This document shows, in pieces, positions 1-6,658 of a DNA stretch of 24,701 nucleotides. Origin of the DNA: a virus; the IMG/VR virus record IMGVR_UViG_3300035162_001964, positions 1-24,701 of that record, one strand, 5' to 3'. Made by a program: the position numbers and the translations under genes. The notes below the pieces were generated by a model. The model did no database searches and was not told the origin of the DNA. It saw only the letters and a list, made by a program, of their open reading frames with translations. The first letter of the stretch is position 1; the number at the start of each line of letters is the position of its first letter.

Positions 1-762
1 TCAACAGGTGGCGTACTAGAACGTTATGGACGTGAGTACACAGAAGATAACAAAATGGATCGTGTACACGAAATGCGTATGCGTATGGTTAACTCACCCG
101 ACTTCAACGACAAAAACATCTGGGGAGCAATCCTCTACCAAGACACAGTTACACGTGGCATGGTTAACATCTTGGACGAAATGGGCATTGACTCATTTTT
201 AAAGATCGACAGCGGATGCAACGAAGATGGAACACTTAAACAGTTTCCAGTAAAGCAGATGTTGGAGTGGGCTACAAATGGCATTGGTCCTAAAATCTAC
301 GGCACTAAGATGCGTAGTATTGTTAAAAGCGCAGACATGGTACATCCAGTTCTTAAACAGCAGTTTACACTAGCACAAACAATCAGTGAGTATGGGCTAG
401 TACCAATCATTGAACCTGAAGTGCCTATTGATCATCCTAATAAAGCAGCAATTGAACAAGAACTATACACTCAATTAGAAGAGCAGCTATACAGTAAAGA
501 CTTTAACGTTATCCTTAAACTAACGCCACCTGAGACACCTAACTTGTACCATAACCTAACAGTTAAGCACAATGTAGAAAAGGTTGTCTTCCTAAGTGGA
601 GGATATCCAACAATGGAAGCGTGTCGTAGACTGAGTGCCAATAACGATGTGAGTGCTAGTTTTAGTAGAGCATTAAGTGAAGGTTTAAATTATAACTTGA
701 CAGATGACGAATTTAATGCTAAAATAAAGAATAACATTAAACAAATAACAGAGGCAAGTTAA
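1..762 (+). CDS. fda: Class I fructose-bisphosphate aldolase (5' truncated by window)
   Basis: Cleaves fructose-1,6-bisphosphate to dihydroxyacetone phosphate and glyceraldehyde-3-phosphate through a lysine Schiff base, without metal. The frame is open from base 1, so the start lies outside the window; 253 residues are visible. By comparison with the roughly 296-residue single-domain bacterial class I enzyme (Staphylococcus fda type), about 25 N-terminal residues are missing. Family signatures visible in order: STGG...YGREY near the left edge, GAILYQDT, FLKIDSG, YGTKMRS, GLVPIIEPEV, VILKLTPPETPNLY (the lysine codon at 517-519 is the expected Schiff-base residue), VVFLSGGY and ASFSRAL. All catalytic landmarks are intact, so the enzyme is probably active. 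The stop overlaps the next start (TAATG), so it is co-transcribed with the exonuclease gene. In a phage this is an auxiliary metabolic gene acting in the host cytoplasm on glycolysis, gluconeogenesis or the Calvin cycle. Confidence 0.93.
   Translation, partial: STGGVLERYGREYTEDNKMDRVHEMRMRMVNSPDFNDKNIWGAILYQDTVTRGMVNILDEMGIDSFLKIDSGCNEDGTLKQFPVKQMLEWATNGIGPKIYGTKMRSIVKSADMVHPVLKQQFTLAQTISEYGLVPIIEPEVPIDHPNKAAIEQELYTQLEEQLYSKDFNVILKLTPPETPNLYHNLTVKHNVEKVVFLSGGYPTMEACRRLSANNDVSASFSRALSEGLNYNLTDDEFNAKIKNNIKQITEAS
697..725 (+). promoter_or_regulatory. Sigma70-like promoter inside the aldolase gene, driving the exonuclease gene
   Basis: TTGACA at 697-702, a 17-bp spacer, then TAAAAT at 720-725. 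It ends 36 nt before the ATG of the exonuclease gene. The spacing and -35 box are the same as in the other promoters of this window, which supports it although it lies in coding sequence. Confidence 0.5.
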
Positions 763-1745
763 TGACATATATTCTAGTAGACACAGCTAACACGTTCTTT
801 CGTGCAAGACATGTAGTACGTGGCGATATTGATACTAAAGTTGGCATGGCACTTCATATTACACTAAACAGTATTAAGAAAGCATGGCAAGACTTTAACG
901 GTTCGCATGTTGTGATCTGCTTAGAAGGACGTAGCTGGCGCAAAGACTATTACGAGCCTTACAAGCGTAATAGAAAAGTTGCTCGTGATAAAATGACTGT
1001 AACTGAGAGTGAAGAAGATACAGCGTTTTGGGAGATCTTTGACGAGTTTAAGAACTTTATGACAGACAAGACTAACTGTACTGTTATTCAGCACAGGCAA
1101 CTTGAAGCTGATGATCTTATTGCAGGTTGGGTACAAGCACATCCTAATGATGATCATGTTATTATTAGTACTGACGGTGACTTTGCACAACTTATTGCAC
1201 CTAATGTAAAGCAATACAATGGCGTAAGTAATACTATTATTACACATGAAGGTTACTTTGACGACAAGAAATTAGAGCCTGTAATTGACAAGAAGACTAA
1301 AGAAGCAAAGCCTGCGCCGCAGCCTGACTTTATGTTGTTTGAAAAGTGTATGCGTGGCGACACTAGTGACAACGTGTTTAGTGCTTACCCAGGTGTACGC
1401 AAGAAAGGCACTAAGAACAAAGTAGGTCTTATTGAAGCGTATGCTGATAAGACTACAAAAGGTTACAACTGGAATAACATGATGTTACAGCGTTGGACTG
1501 ATCATGAAGGCGTAGAGCATCGTGTACTAGACGACTACAATCGTAATGTTGTGCTTTGTGACTTAACTGCACAACCTGCAGACATTAGAGAGATTATTAA
1601 CACAACTATTGCAGAGGTAGAGCCTAAAGAAATTAGCCAAGTTGGTATGCGCCTTATGAAATTTTGTGCTAAATGGGATATGCAACGTGTTGCAGAGCAA
1701 GCCCAGTATTATTCACCACCACTATCAGCGAGGTATATTAAATGA
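762..1745 (+). CDS. rnh: T4 RNase H-like 5'-3' exonuclease (FEN-1/PIN-type)
   Basis: A 5'-3' nuclease that removes RNA primers and flaps from lagging-strand fragments during phage replication. At 327 residues it is close to the usual length (T4 RNase H is about 305). Metal-binding acidic residues are at the expected places: D7 in ILVDTAN, E55 in CLEGRSWR, E115/D117/D118 in QLEADDLIAGW, D138 and D140 in ISTDGDFAQL, and D200/D203 in RGDTSDNV. A helix-hairpin-helix-like stretch (YPGVRKKGTKNKVGLI) follows. The arch region YYEPYKRNRK is typical of FEN-type enzymes. The start is fixed by a TAATG overlap with the aldolase stop, and the end overlaps the next gene by ATGA. It has its own promoter-like sequence in the end of the aldolase gene. 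A non-catalytic PIN homologue is unlikely because the acidic set is complete. Confidence 0.92.
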   Translation: MTYILVDTANTFFRARHVVRGDIDTKVGMALHITLNSIKKAWQDFNGSHVVICLEGRSWRKDYYEPYKRNRKVARDKMTVTESEEDTAFWEIFDEFKNFMTDKTNCTVIQHRQLEADDLIAGWVQAHPNDDHVIISTDGDFAQLIAPNVKQYNGVSNTIITHEGYFDDKKLEPVIDKKTKEAKPAPQPDFMLFEKCMRGDTSDNVFSAYPGVRKKGTKNKVGLIEAYADKTTKGYNWNNMMLQRWTDHEGVEHRVLDDYNRNVVLCDLTAQPADIREIINTTIAEVEPKEISQVGMRLMKFCAKWDMQRVAEQAQYYSPPLSARYIK

Positions 1746-2209
1746 CAGTTAAAGCAAAACCAATACTTGACGGAAAGTTTTGGATCTTAGAGGATCAAGG
1801 ATCTAGAGTAGGAACATTACGTGTTGATGAAAATGACAAATATATTGTCAGTAACAGCACCGGTATAAGCAGTTTCACTCGTAGTTCATTAGCTTTAACA
1901 TTCGGTAAAGACTTCTTTGAGACAAAGGCTACTATTACTAGTGCTGATGGCCCTGAGGACATTAATGGCTATTCAACAAGCACTACTCCGTATAATACAA
2001 TGTATGATATAAAACGGAACTTGCCATTGTTTACTAAAAGTGATAAATCTAAAAGCTTGTATTGTGCAGGATACTATATTATTAGATTTGATAAAGGATG
2101 GGTAAAGAGTCACTGCCCTAAACTAATTACTCTTGAACGTTACCCTTACAATGGGCCGTTTAAATCAGAACTTGAAATGAGATCGGAGTTAAGTCGTGTC
2201 AACCGCTGA
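1742..2209 (+). CDS. Conserved marine-phage protein of unknown function
   Basis: A 155-residue soluble protein with no catalytic motif that I recognise. It has an N-terminal half rich in Thr and Ser (SNSTGISSFTRSSLALTFG) and a more conserved-looking C-terminal part with YCAGYYIIRFDKGW, SHCPKLITLERYPYNGPF and a charged tail. From memory, proteins with this YIIRFDKGW/LERYPYNGPF region occur beside the RNase H gene in marine T4-like phages; this was not searched. The start overlaps the exonuclease stop as ATGA, and its 3' end overlaps the next gene by 14 nt, so it is part of one translation-coupled run. A role in replication or nucleic-acid metabolism is a guess from position only. Confidence 0.75.
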   Translation: MTVKAKPILDGKFWILEDQGSRVGTLRVDENDKYIVSNSTGISSFTRSSLALTFGKDFFETKATITSADGPEDINGYSTSTTPYNTMYDIKRNLPLFTKSDKSKSLYCAGYYIIRFDKGWVKSHCPKLITLERYPYNGPFKSELEMRSELSRVNR

Positions 2210-2450
2210 ACCTATTAATACACAGCCCGTTCAACAGTTTATTAAAATTGTAGAACAAATTGATAAAGCAAATGGCAAAGAGGTTAAATTAAATATAACC
2301 ACTGCCAAAACTCTTGCGAATACTTTAGGTATAGTAATGTCTAGACTAGCTGGAGATTATGAAAAACTATTGAAAAATTCTTCAGGTAACACAACAGTTA
2401 CTGATACTTCAATTCAAATAGAACTAGACGGCGGCAGTAATTGGAAGTAA
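2196..2450 (+). CDS. Small conserved phage protein, unknown function (GTG start)
   Basis: An 84-residue protein with a Gln/Pro-containing N terminus, a central probable helix (FIKIVEQIDKANGKEVKLNITTAKTLANTL shortened here to its character: alternating charged and Leu/Ile residues) and an acidic tail ending GGSNWK. The GTG start at 2196 is preferred because GGAG at 2185-2188 lies seven bases upstream and the gene overlaps the end of the preceding one by 14 nt. No function can be assigned. It closes the first transcription unit: a likely late promoter and a new leader follow directly. Confidence 0.65.
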   Translation: MSTAEPINTQPVQQFIKIVEQIDKANGKEVKLNITTAKTLANTLGIVMSRLAGDYEKLLKNSSGNTTVTDTSIQIELDGGSNWK

Positions 2451-2452
2451 GA

Positions 2453-2463
2453 GATAAATATAT
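2453..2463 (+). promoter_or_regulatory. Late-promoter-like octamer (GATAAATA) before a small phage gene
   Basis: GATAAATATAT resembles the T4 late promoter core TATAAATA. It ends about 30 nt before the ATG at 2492. The same 11-mer occurs at 10729-10739 at nearly the same distance from another start. There is no good -35 box, as expected for a late promoter read with a phage sigma factor. Confidence 0.4.
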
Positions 2464-2474
2464 GCGTAGTTAAT
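2459..2474 (+). repeat. 16-bp direct repeat, copy 1 (upstream of a gene start)
   Basis: TATATGCGTAGTTAAT is identical to 19974-19989. Both copies sit in a leader on the same strand, 17 nt and 14 nt upstream of a start codon, which suggests a shared regulatory element rather than chance. Confidence 0.5.
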
Positions 2475-2491
2475 TAAAGGAAATTGCGCAT

Positions 2492-2785
2492 ATGTCAAGA
2501 CCTAAGCCAACAGTATTGTTAGAGTACATAAATCAAAAGACATATAAGGTCGAACAGATTTTAGATTCTGAAGCTATATGGGCTGTATTCTATCAGGAAA
2601 AGCCATTTAATCTAAAAAGTTCAAACTTATTAACTAGCTATCCTGGCCCTAAATATAAGAAGACTAGCTTTAGTAATCCGGGACATGCTCACAATCTTGC
2701 TAAGAAATTAAACGAATTGTTTGATACTGACGAATTTATTGTTTGTCAATTAACTACAGGCACTATAGTTACTGAAAATGAATAA
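2492..2785 (+). CDS. Small conserved marine T4-like phage protein, unknown function
   Basis: A 97-residue basic protein with the recognisable core PFNLKSSNLL, YPGPKYKKTSFSNPGHAHNLA and a C-terminal strand-like FIVCQLTTGTIV. From memory, this combination is a recurrent hypothetical protein of marine T4-like phages. The NPGHA motif followed by LAKKLNELF looks like a loop and helix of a small alpha/beta domain. The start is supported by AAAGGAAA centred about 10 nt upstream. It is the first gene after a late-promoter-like octamer and overlaps the following gene by 8 nt. No enzymatic residues can be named. Confidence 0.7.
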   Translation: MSRPKPTVLLEYINQKTYKVEQILDSEAIWAVFYQEKPFNLKSSNLLTSYPGPKYKKTSFSNPGHAHNLAKKLNELFDTDEFIVCQLTTGTIVTENE

Positions 2786-3155
2786 AGACTCCTTAACAAA
2801 AGTATTTTTAAGAGCAGCAAATATGTCAGTAAATGAAGTAACTATTGCTGAATACTTTCCTATCTGGTGGAAGAATATAAGCTCTAATGGTGGACTACGT
2901 CTTACTGACGAAGGATTTATGTTTGTTACTGATGTAGTAGAATTAACAACATATGATGTACCCTTTCCGCGAGACTTTAAACTAACAGCACAAATCATTA
3001 TCTTCTTAGATAAACTAATAGATTGTCCTTATTGGCTAGGTAAAGATCATATCACAGTAACGGACGAAAAGAAAGCAGTCGAACTGCATCTTTTCTCAGG
3101 CGACATGCGCAAGTATGGCCTAACTAAAGCAATGAAACGCCAAGATAATACTTGA
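2778..3155 (+). CDS. Conserved phage protein of unknown function
   Basis: A 125-residue soluble protein. Visible landmarks are VTIAEYFPIWW, LRLTDEGFMFV, a hydrophobic helix QIIIFLDKLIDCPYWLG and VTDEKKAVELHLFSGDMRKYGL near the C terminus. The region LTDEGF...FLDKLIDCPYW is reminiscent of a conserved hypothetical protein in T4-like cyanophages (recollection, not searched). It begins 8 nt inside the preceding gene, so expression is coupled. Its last codons overlap the -35 box of the next promoter, which marks the end of this small unit. The function is unknown. Confidence 0.72.
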   Translation: MNKDSLTKVFLRAANMSVNEVTIAEYFPIWWKNISSNGGLRLTDEGFMFVTDVVELTTYDVPFPRDFKLTAQIIIFLDKLIDCPYWLGKDHITVTDEKKAVELHLFSGDMRKYGLTKAMKRQDNT

Positions 3156-3180
3156 CATTCTAGCCGACCTGTAGTATTAT
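3152..3180 (+). promoter_or_regulatory. Consensus sigma70-type promoter
   Basis: TTGACA at 3152-3157, a 17-bp spacer and TATTAT at 3175-3180, 27 nt before the ATG at 3208. The leader contains ATATAAACTAAAGGGT, nearly the same as in the leader at 6639. It drives the run of three genes up to 4260. Confidence 0.85.
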
Positions 3181-3207
3181 AGTTAATATAAACTAAAGGG
3201 TGAAGCA

Positions 3208-3387
3208 ATGTTTGCACATGAACGTACATGGATGGTAAGCGCAGATACAAATTTCCTAGGCTATGAATATGCTATGGATGAAACACAAGTAGCTGCTAAA
3301 GCAATTATAAAATACGGCGCACCTTCGAAATGGGGTGTAGAAGAATACTCAATTGCAAAAATAAAGTGGATTGAGGAAGATGACTAA
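3208..3387 (+). CDS. Small phage protein, 59 residues, unknown function
   Basis: First gene behind a near-perfect promoter. The 59-residue product begins MFAHERTWMVSADTNFLGYE and ends IKWIEEDD, with an amphipathic helix (ETQVAAKAIIKYG) in the middle and several aromatic residues. The start is supported by AAAGGGTGA about 9 nt upstream, the same ribosome-site style as two other genes in the window. It overlaps the next small gene by 8 nt. The strong promoter suggests abundant early expression, which would fit a host-takeover peptide; that role is inference only. Confidence 0.65.
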   Translation: MFAHERTWMVSADTNFLGYEYAMDETQVAAKAIIKYGAPSKWGVEEYSIAKIKWIEEDD

Positions 3388-3532
3388 GAGCGTTAGAAAA
3401 CCGCAACAGCCAAAGCGTAGAAACTTTGAAGCAAAAGCAGTAAGAGATCCGCAAGGTCCTTTTCGCCCGCAAGTTATCAAAAACAAAATCAAAAAGAAAC
3501 CTAAATATAATAAAATAGATTGGGATGAATAA
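3380..3532 (+). CDS. Very small basic phage protein, unknown function
   Basis: A 50-residue, strongly Lys/Arg-rich protein starting MTKSVRKPQQPKRRNFEAKA, with RDPQGPFRPQVIKN and a C terminus KKKPKYNKIDWDE. The composition suggests a disordered nucleic-acid-binding or chaperone-like peptide, but no motif confirms this. The start overlaps the end of the preceding gene by 8 nt. Its stop shares bases with the next start (TAATG), so its reading frame is bracketed by real genes on both sides, which is the best argument that it is translated. Confidence 0.62.
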   Translation: MTKSVRKPQQPKRRNFEAKAVRDPQGPFRPQVIKNKIKKKPKYNKIDWDE

Positions 3533-4260
3533 TGGCTACAACAGAAGAAAAAACAGAACTAGTAGAAACACTTAAAGGCCCACGGTTCTACAATATACAA
3601 CTAAATGGATATGGTGGCGAAAGTGCGTACATGACTATTACAAAGGAAGCACACGACTTTTGGCATCCTATTTGTGAAGAACATGGCGACTATGATCTAA
3701 GTACATACATGAACAGTGATGGCGAAGAAGAAGACGAGTACGACAACATCGAAAGTGTGCCGCCGGAAGCACAGTTCTTGCATGATCCAGATCACGACAA
3801 CTACAAGCGTCCTTGGTATGAGTCGCACACAGAGTTTGAACACTCAATGGGAGTCGAATGGGGTAGTGCATACATAGTAGTGGACGAAGTTGATTCAATG
3901 GAGTACAGTGCAGATCATGTTGCTAGTGTCATCGAAGGTGAGAACCTCTCAGACATGCTCAACGAACTTGATGAAGCAAGTGGTTATGAACTTGAACCGG
4001 TTATCATGGGCTGTGAAGATGAAGCACCAGAAGGCACAGAATATATTGCACAGTTATACTCAAGCGAAAAAGGTCAGTTCTTTGATGGCGTTATTGAAAC
4101 TACTGGGGACTTTGATATTAAGAAACTAAAAGTGTACACAACAGAATACATGAATGGTGAAGACATTGTTACTAGCATCGAGTACGAAGGCAACGACATT
4201 GAAAACAACGGTGGCGATACTAACGGAAAAGGTTATTCGGCAAGTGTTTGGAAGTATTAA
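3532..4260 (+). CDS. Acidic conserved phage protein, unknown function
   Basis: A 242-residue, very acidic protein. Residues 15-40 contain FYNIQLNGYGGESAYMTITKEAHDFW, written here as landmarks NIQLNGYGGE and AHDFW. An Asp/Glu-rich linker (GEEEDEYDN) follows, then PWYESHTEFEHSMGVEWGSAYIVV and a long C-terminal region ending GKGYSASVWKY. No active-site pattern is clear. The composition could suit a DNA mimic or a structural decoration protein, but that is speculation. It follows the small basic gene by a TAATG overlap and ends in a 41-nt tail-to-tail overlap with the minus-strand gene at 4220. Confidence 0.72.
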   Translation: MATTEEKTELVETLKGPRFYNIQLNGYGGESAYMTITKEAHDFWHPICEEHGDYDLSTYMNSDGEEEDEYDNIESVPPEAQFLHDPDHDNYKRPWYESHTEFEHSMGVEWGSAYIVVDEVDSMEYSADHVASVIEGENLSDMLNELDEASGYELEPVIMGCEDEAPEGTEYIAQLYSSEKGQFFDGVIETTGDFDIKKLKVYTTEYMNGEDIVTSIEYEGNDIENNGGDTNGKGYSASVWKY

Positions 4261-4645
4261 CAGTAATTTCTATGAACTCGCTTAGGAAGTTGAAGTGTGT
4301 GGCTAGTGTGTTAAACAACTCAGGGTGTCTAGCACTAGCTACCATTTCATACGACGAACTGCCAATGTCTTGATAGTATCGTCGACTGAGTCCTTTGCGT
4401 GTTCCTATACTAGGAAACACACCAGCAACAAACAAACAAATGTCGCCAAGTTCTTTTGCTTCATTAGTTGTTTTAATCGTTAAGAAGGCTTGTGCAAATG
4501 TGTCAGGAAGAAAGTCAGGTTTGTCTACGTAACTAGAAAGGAGCATAACAACGTATGCTTCGATCGGCTCAGGTAAGTCATATCCGCGGGTTGCAGATGT
4601 TTCTTTTACAACGTCAAATAACGCTGAGGTATATGCATCATTCAT
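4220..4645 (-). CDS. Minus-strand conserved protein of unknown function
   Basis: A 141-residue protein and the only minus-strand gene among the replication-region genes. I start it at the ATG at 4645 (MNDAYTSALFDVV) because the upstream extension is hydrophobic nonsense that reads through the ligase promoter. Landmarks are LPEPIEAYVVMLLSSYVD, AKELGDICLFVAGVFPSIG and SRRYYQDIGSSSYEMVA, a mostly helical pattern. The LGD..LF..G.FP and YY.D.G..SY pattern resembles uncharacterised bacterial proteins that I remember from proteobacteria, so it may have been acquired from a host; not searched. No Shine-Dalgarno is visible. Its 3' end overlaps the convergent gene by 41 nt, and its leader faces the ligase promoter. 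Confidence 0.7.
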   Translation of the reverse strand: MNDAYTSALFDVVKETSATRGYDLPEPIEAYVVMLLSSYVDKPDFLPDTFAQAFLTIKTTNEAKELGDICLFVAGVFPSIGTRKGLSRRYYQDIGSSSYEMVASARHPELFNTLATHFNFLSEFIEITVNTSKHLPNNLFR

Positions 4646-4657
4646 ATATATATTTAG

Positions 4658-4686
4658 TTGACAAAATATTATGTAGATGTTATAAT
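4658..4686 (+). promoter_or_regulatory. Consensus sigma70-type promoter of the DNA ligase gene
   Basis: TTGACA at 4658-4663, a 17-bp spacer and a perfect TATAAT at 4681-4686, 30 nt before the ligase ATG. It lies in the 71-bp gap between the divergent genes. Confidence 0.88.
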
Positions 4687-4716
4687 TAATCATAAGGCAA
4701 ACAAAGGCACAATCTA

Positions 4717-6036
4717 ATGAGAACACAACCGCAAGATATTATCGCAAAGCTAGAAGCTGACAACAGCAAACTGGCGAAACAAGCAATTCTTAAAGAAGCA
4801 ATGCAAGAAGGACTTGATGAGTTCTTTGAAGGTGTACGCATGGCACTTGATGTACTTGTTACATTTGGTGTAAAGAAAGTTCCAGAGCGTTCAGACGTAC
4901 TAACAGGACAAGGCTTAGACTGGGCTACGTTTAAGGTTCTAGCAGAACAGCTACGCAAGCGTGAGCTTACAGGACATGCAGCACGAGATGCTATTGAACT
5001 TGCAATGGGCGTTGCTACTACCGAACAGTGGAATGGTTTTTATCGCCGCATCTTAATCAAAGACTTGCGATGTGGTATGAGCGAAAAGACTGTTAACAAG
5101 GTAGCTAAAGAGTTTCCACAATATGCTGTTCCGGTATTTGGTTGTCAACTTGCGCACGATGGTGCTAATCATCCAAAGAAGATGACAGGTGTAAAACAGA
5201 TTGAAGTAAAGCTGGATGGAGTACGTGTACTAGCAGTATGCAAGAGTGGCAAGGTAGAGTTGTTTAGTCGTAACGGAAAACAGTTTCATAACTTTCCGCA
5301 CATCATTGAAGAGATTGAAGCAGTACTAGCAGTAAACATTGCACCATATGATTGTGTACTAGATGGCGAAGTAATGAGTGCAGACTTCCAAGACCTTATG
5401 AAGCAATTGCAACGCAAGGATGGCAAAAAAGCAACTGATGCAGTACTACACTTGTTTGACTTTATTCCATTAGAAAACTTCCTAGCCGGCAGCTGGGACA
5501 AGCCGCAAACTACTCGCAGTAACTATGTCAAGTATTGGGTAAAGGAGAACACAGACCTCTTAGAGCATGTTGTAGCATGTGAATGGGAAGATGTTGACTT
5601 AGACACACCCGAAGGCGAACAACGCTTTAAAGACATCAACGCTGCCGCTGTAGCCGGCGGATACGAAGGCGTAATGATCAAAGACGTAGATGCTCCTTAT
5701 GAGTGTAAGCGTAGTCATGCTTGGCTCAAAGCAAAACCGTTTATTGAAGTAACATTGGAGGTTGTTGGTGTCGAAGAAGGTACAGGACGAAACGAAGGGA
5801 GACTTGGGGCTGTTGTATGCAGTGGCGAAGATGATGGGAAGGACATTAGGGTTAATGTTGGTAGTGGCTTCACGGATGATAACAGATCCGTATTTTGGTC
5901 TAGTCGCGATGCTCTTATTGGTCAGTTGGTTGAAGTACGTGCAGACGCTGTAACACAGAATCAAGACGGTACATATAGCCTGCGCTTTCCACGCTTTAAA
6001 ACATTTAGAGGTTTTGAGCCCGGAGAAAAGATCTAA
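4717..6036 (+). CDS. 30: ATP-dependent DNA ligase (T4 gp30-like)
   Basis: Seals nicks between Okazaki fragments and at recombination or repair sites, using ATP and a lysyl-AMP intermediate. At 439 residues it is slightly shorter than T4 ligase (487). Nucleotidyltransferase motifs are complete: motif I VKLDGVR with the adenylated lysine at K165, motif Ia SRNG at 184-187, motif III LDGEV at 215-219, motif IIIa LHLFDF at about 244-249, motif IV EGVMIK at 317-322 and motif V WLKAK at 336-340. A C-terminal OB-fold follows (VGSGF, LVEVRADAV, LRFPRFKTFR). The N-terminal 150 residues form the DNA-binding region (RILIKDLRCGMS is characteristic). It has its own consensus promoter, and the stop overlaps the next gene as TAATG. 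Confidence 0.95.
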   Translation: MRTQPQDIIAKLEADNSKLAKQAILKEAMQEGLDEFFEGVRMALDVLVTFGVKKVPERSDVLTGQGLDWATFKVLAEQLRKRELTGHAARDAIELAMGVATTEQWNGFYRRILIKDLRCGMSEKTVNKVAKEFPQYAVPVFGCQLAHDGANHPKKMTGVKQIEVKLDGVRVLAVCKSGKVELFSRNGKQFHNFPHIIEEIEAVLAVNIAPYDCVLDGEVMSADFQDLMKQLQRKDGKKATDAVLHLFDFIPLENFLAGSWDKPQTTRSNYVKYWVKENTDLLEHVVACEWEDVDLDTPEGEQRFKDINAAAVAGGYEGVMIKDVDAPYECKRSHAWLKAKPFIEVTLEVVGVEEGTGRNEGRLGAVVCSGEDDGKDIRVNVGSGFTDDNRSVFWSSRDALIGQLVEVRADAVTQNQDGTYSLRFPRFKTFRGFEPGEKI

Positions 6037-6314
6037 TGACTTCTTGGAACGGCATTACTAGTAGTAATATCACTATAGCCGACGACGTGAGCATCTCGAA
6101 GGCAAAGGCAATGACAATGAGGATTGATTATCCTCTTGTTGTTAAAGGCAGAGACGTTATGCAAGAACTTGACGAAATGCGTGATGCACTACTGTTAATC
6201 AAACGTGACGTAGATATGGAAGCCAAGTATCCTAAGCTAAAAGAAATCAAAGACGAGTACGAAGCGCAACTTGCAAAGTATAAAACATTTGATATATTGA
6301 AAGACACAAAATGA
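6036..6314 (+). CDS. Small conserved phage protein with helical C terminus
   Basis: A 92-residue protein. The N-terminal 35 residues are beta-rich with many Ser/Thr (SWNGITSSNITIADD). The rest is a charged probable coiled coil (ELDEMRDALLLIKRDVDMEA, then YPKLKEIKDEYEAQLAKYKT). Similar small proteins with RDALLL.KRDV...YP.LKE..DEYE are common in marine T4-like phages as far as I recall, with no assigned function. It is coupled to ligase (TAATG overlap) and to the next small membrane-protein gene (3-nt overlap), so it belongs to the ligase transcript. Confidence 0.72.
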   Translation: MTSWNGITSSNITIADDVSISKAKAMTMRIDYPLVVKGRDVMQELDEMRDALLLIKRDVDMEAKYPKLKEIKDEYEAQLAKYKTFDILKDTK

Positions 6315-6475
6315 TTAGAACGTACGATATAGCAATCGCAGTTATCTTTTCGTGGATACTGCTGACTTTGGCACTTAGTATTCCATACATAGGATTTATG
6401 GCCGCTTGGGCACTATACGAGTATGGCTGGGACTATTATTGTCAATATAGATTGGAACAAGAACGTGGCATGTAG
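6311..6475 (+). CDS. Small single-span membrane protein
   Basis: A 54-residue product with a long hydrophobic stretch from about residue 7 to 35 (IAIAVIFSWILLTLALSIPY, then IGFMAAWALY) and a short charged C terminus ending YRLEQERGM. This is one or two membrane segments; the SIP motif in the middle could be a hairpin turn. The start overlaps the preceding stop by 3 nt (ATGA type). Phage proteins of this size are often inner-membrane effectors (lysis modulators, exclusion proteins), but nothing in the sequence selects one role. Confidence 0.62.
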   Translation: MIRTYDIAIAVIFSWILLTLALSIPYIGFMAAWALYEYGWDYYCQYRLEQERGM

Positions 6476-6596
6476 GAAACACGGATATAAAGGCAAGAAG
6501 AAATGCTATGCTTGCGAACGAGAAGCCGATGAAAGATCCAATACATTCTGGGGTTGGATTATTCTAATAATGTTCTTTATTTGGCTTTTTGGTTGA
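6465..6596 (+). CDS. Small zinc-ribbon-like membrane-anchored protein (GTG start proposed)
   Basis: A 43-residue product beginning MACRKHGYKGKKKCYACERE and ending with a transmembrane segment (GWIILIMFFIWLFG). Three cysteines and a histidine (C-x2-H...C-x2-C) form a plausible metal site. I chose GTG at 6465 because it gives the small overlap (11 nt) usual here. An in-frame ATG at 6423 would add 14 residues and overlap the preceding gene by 53 nt. The stop codon lies inside the -35 box of the next promoter. It could be an artefact of a short frame, but the Cys pattern plus membrane anchor argue for a real gene. Confidence 0.5.
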   Translation: MACRKHGYKGKKKCYACEREADERSNTFWGWIILIMFFIWLFG

Positions 6597-6621
6597 CAAC
6601 GTGCCACACTTATGCTATATT
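6593..6621 (+). promoter_or_regulatory. Sigma70-type promoter of the MoxR-type ATPase gene
   Basis: TTGACA at 6593-6598, a 17-bp spacer and TATATT at 6616-6621, 37 nt before the ATG. The leader has GATATAAACTAAGGGTAA, nearly matching the leader of the gene at 3208. Confidence 0.82.
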
Positions 6622-6658
6622 ATATGTATAGCAACGATATAAACTAAGGGTAATAAAA

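Noticed and set aside
4646-4726. Longer start for the minus-strand gene at 4220
   Set aside because: The added residues are hydrophobic/Cys-rich and read through the promoter and start of the ligase gene.
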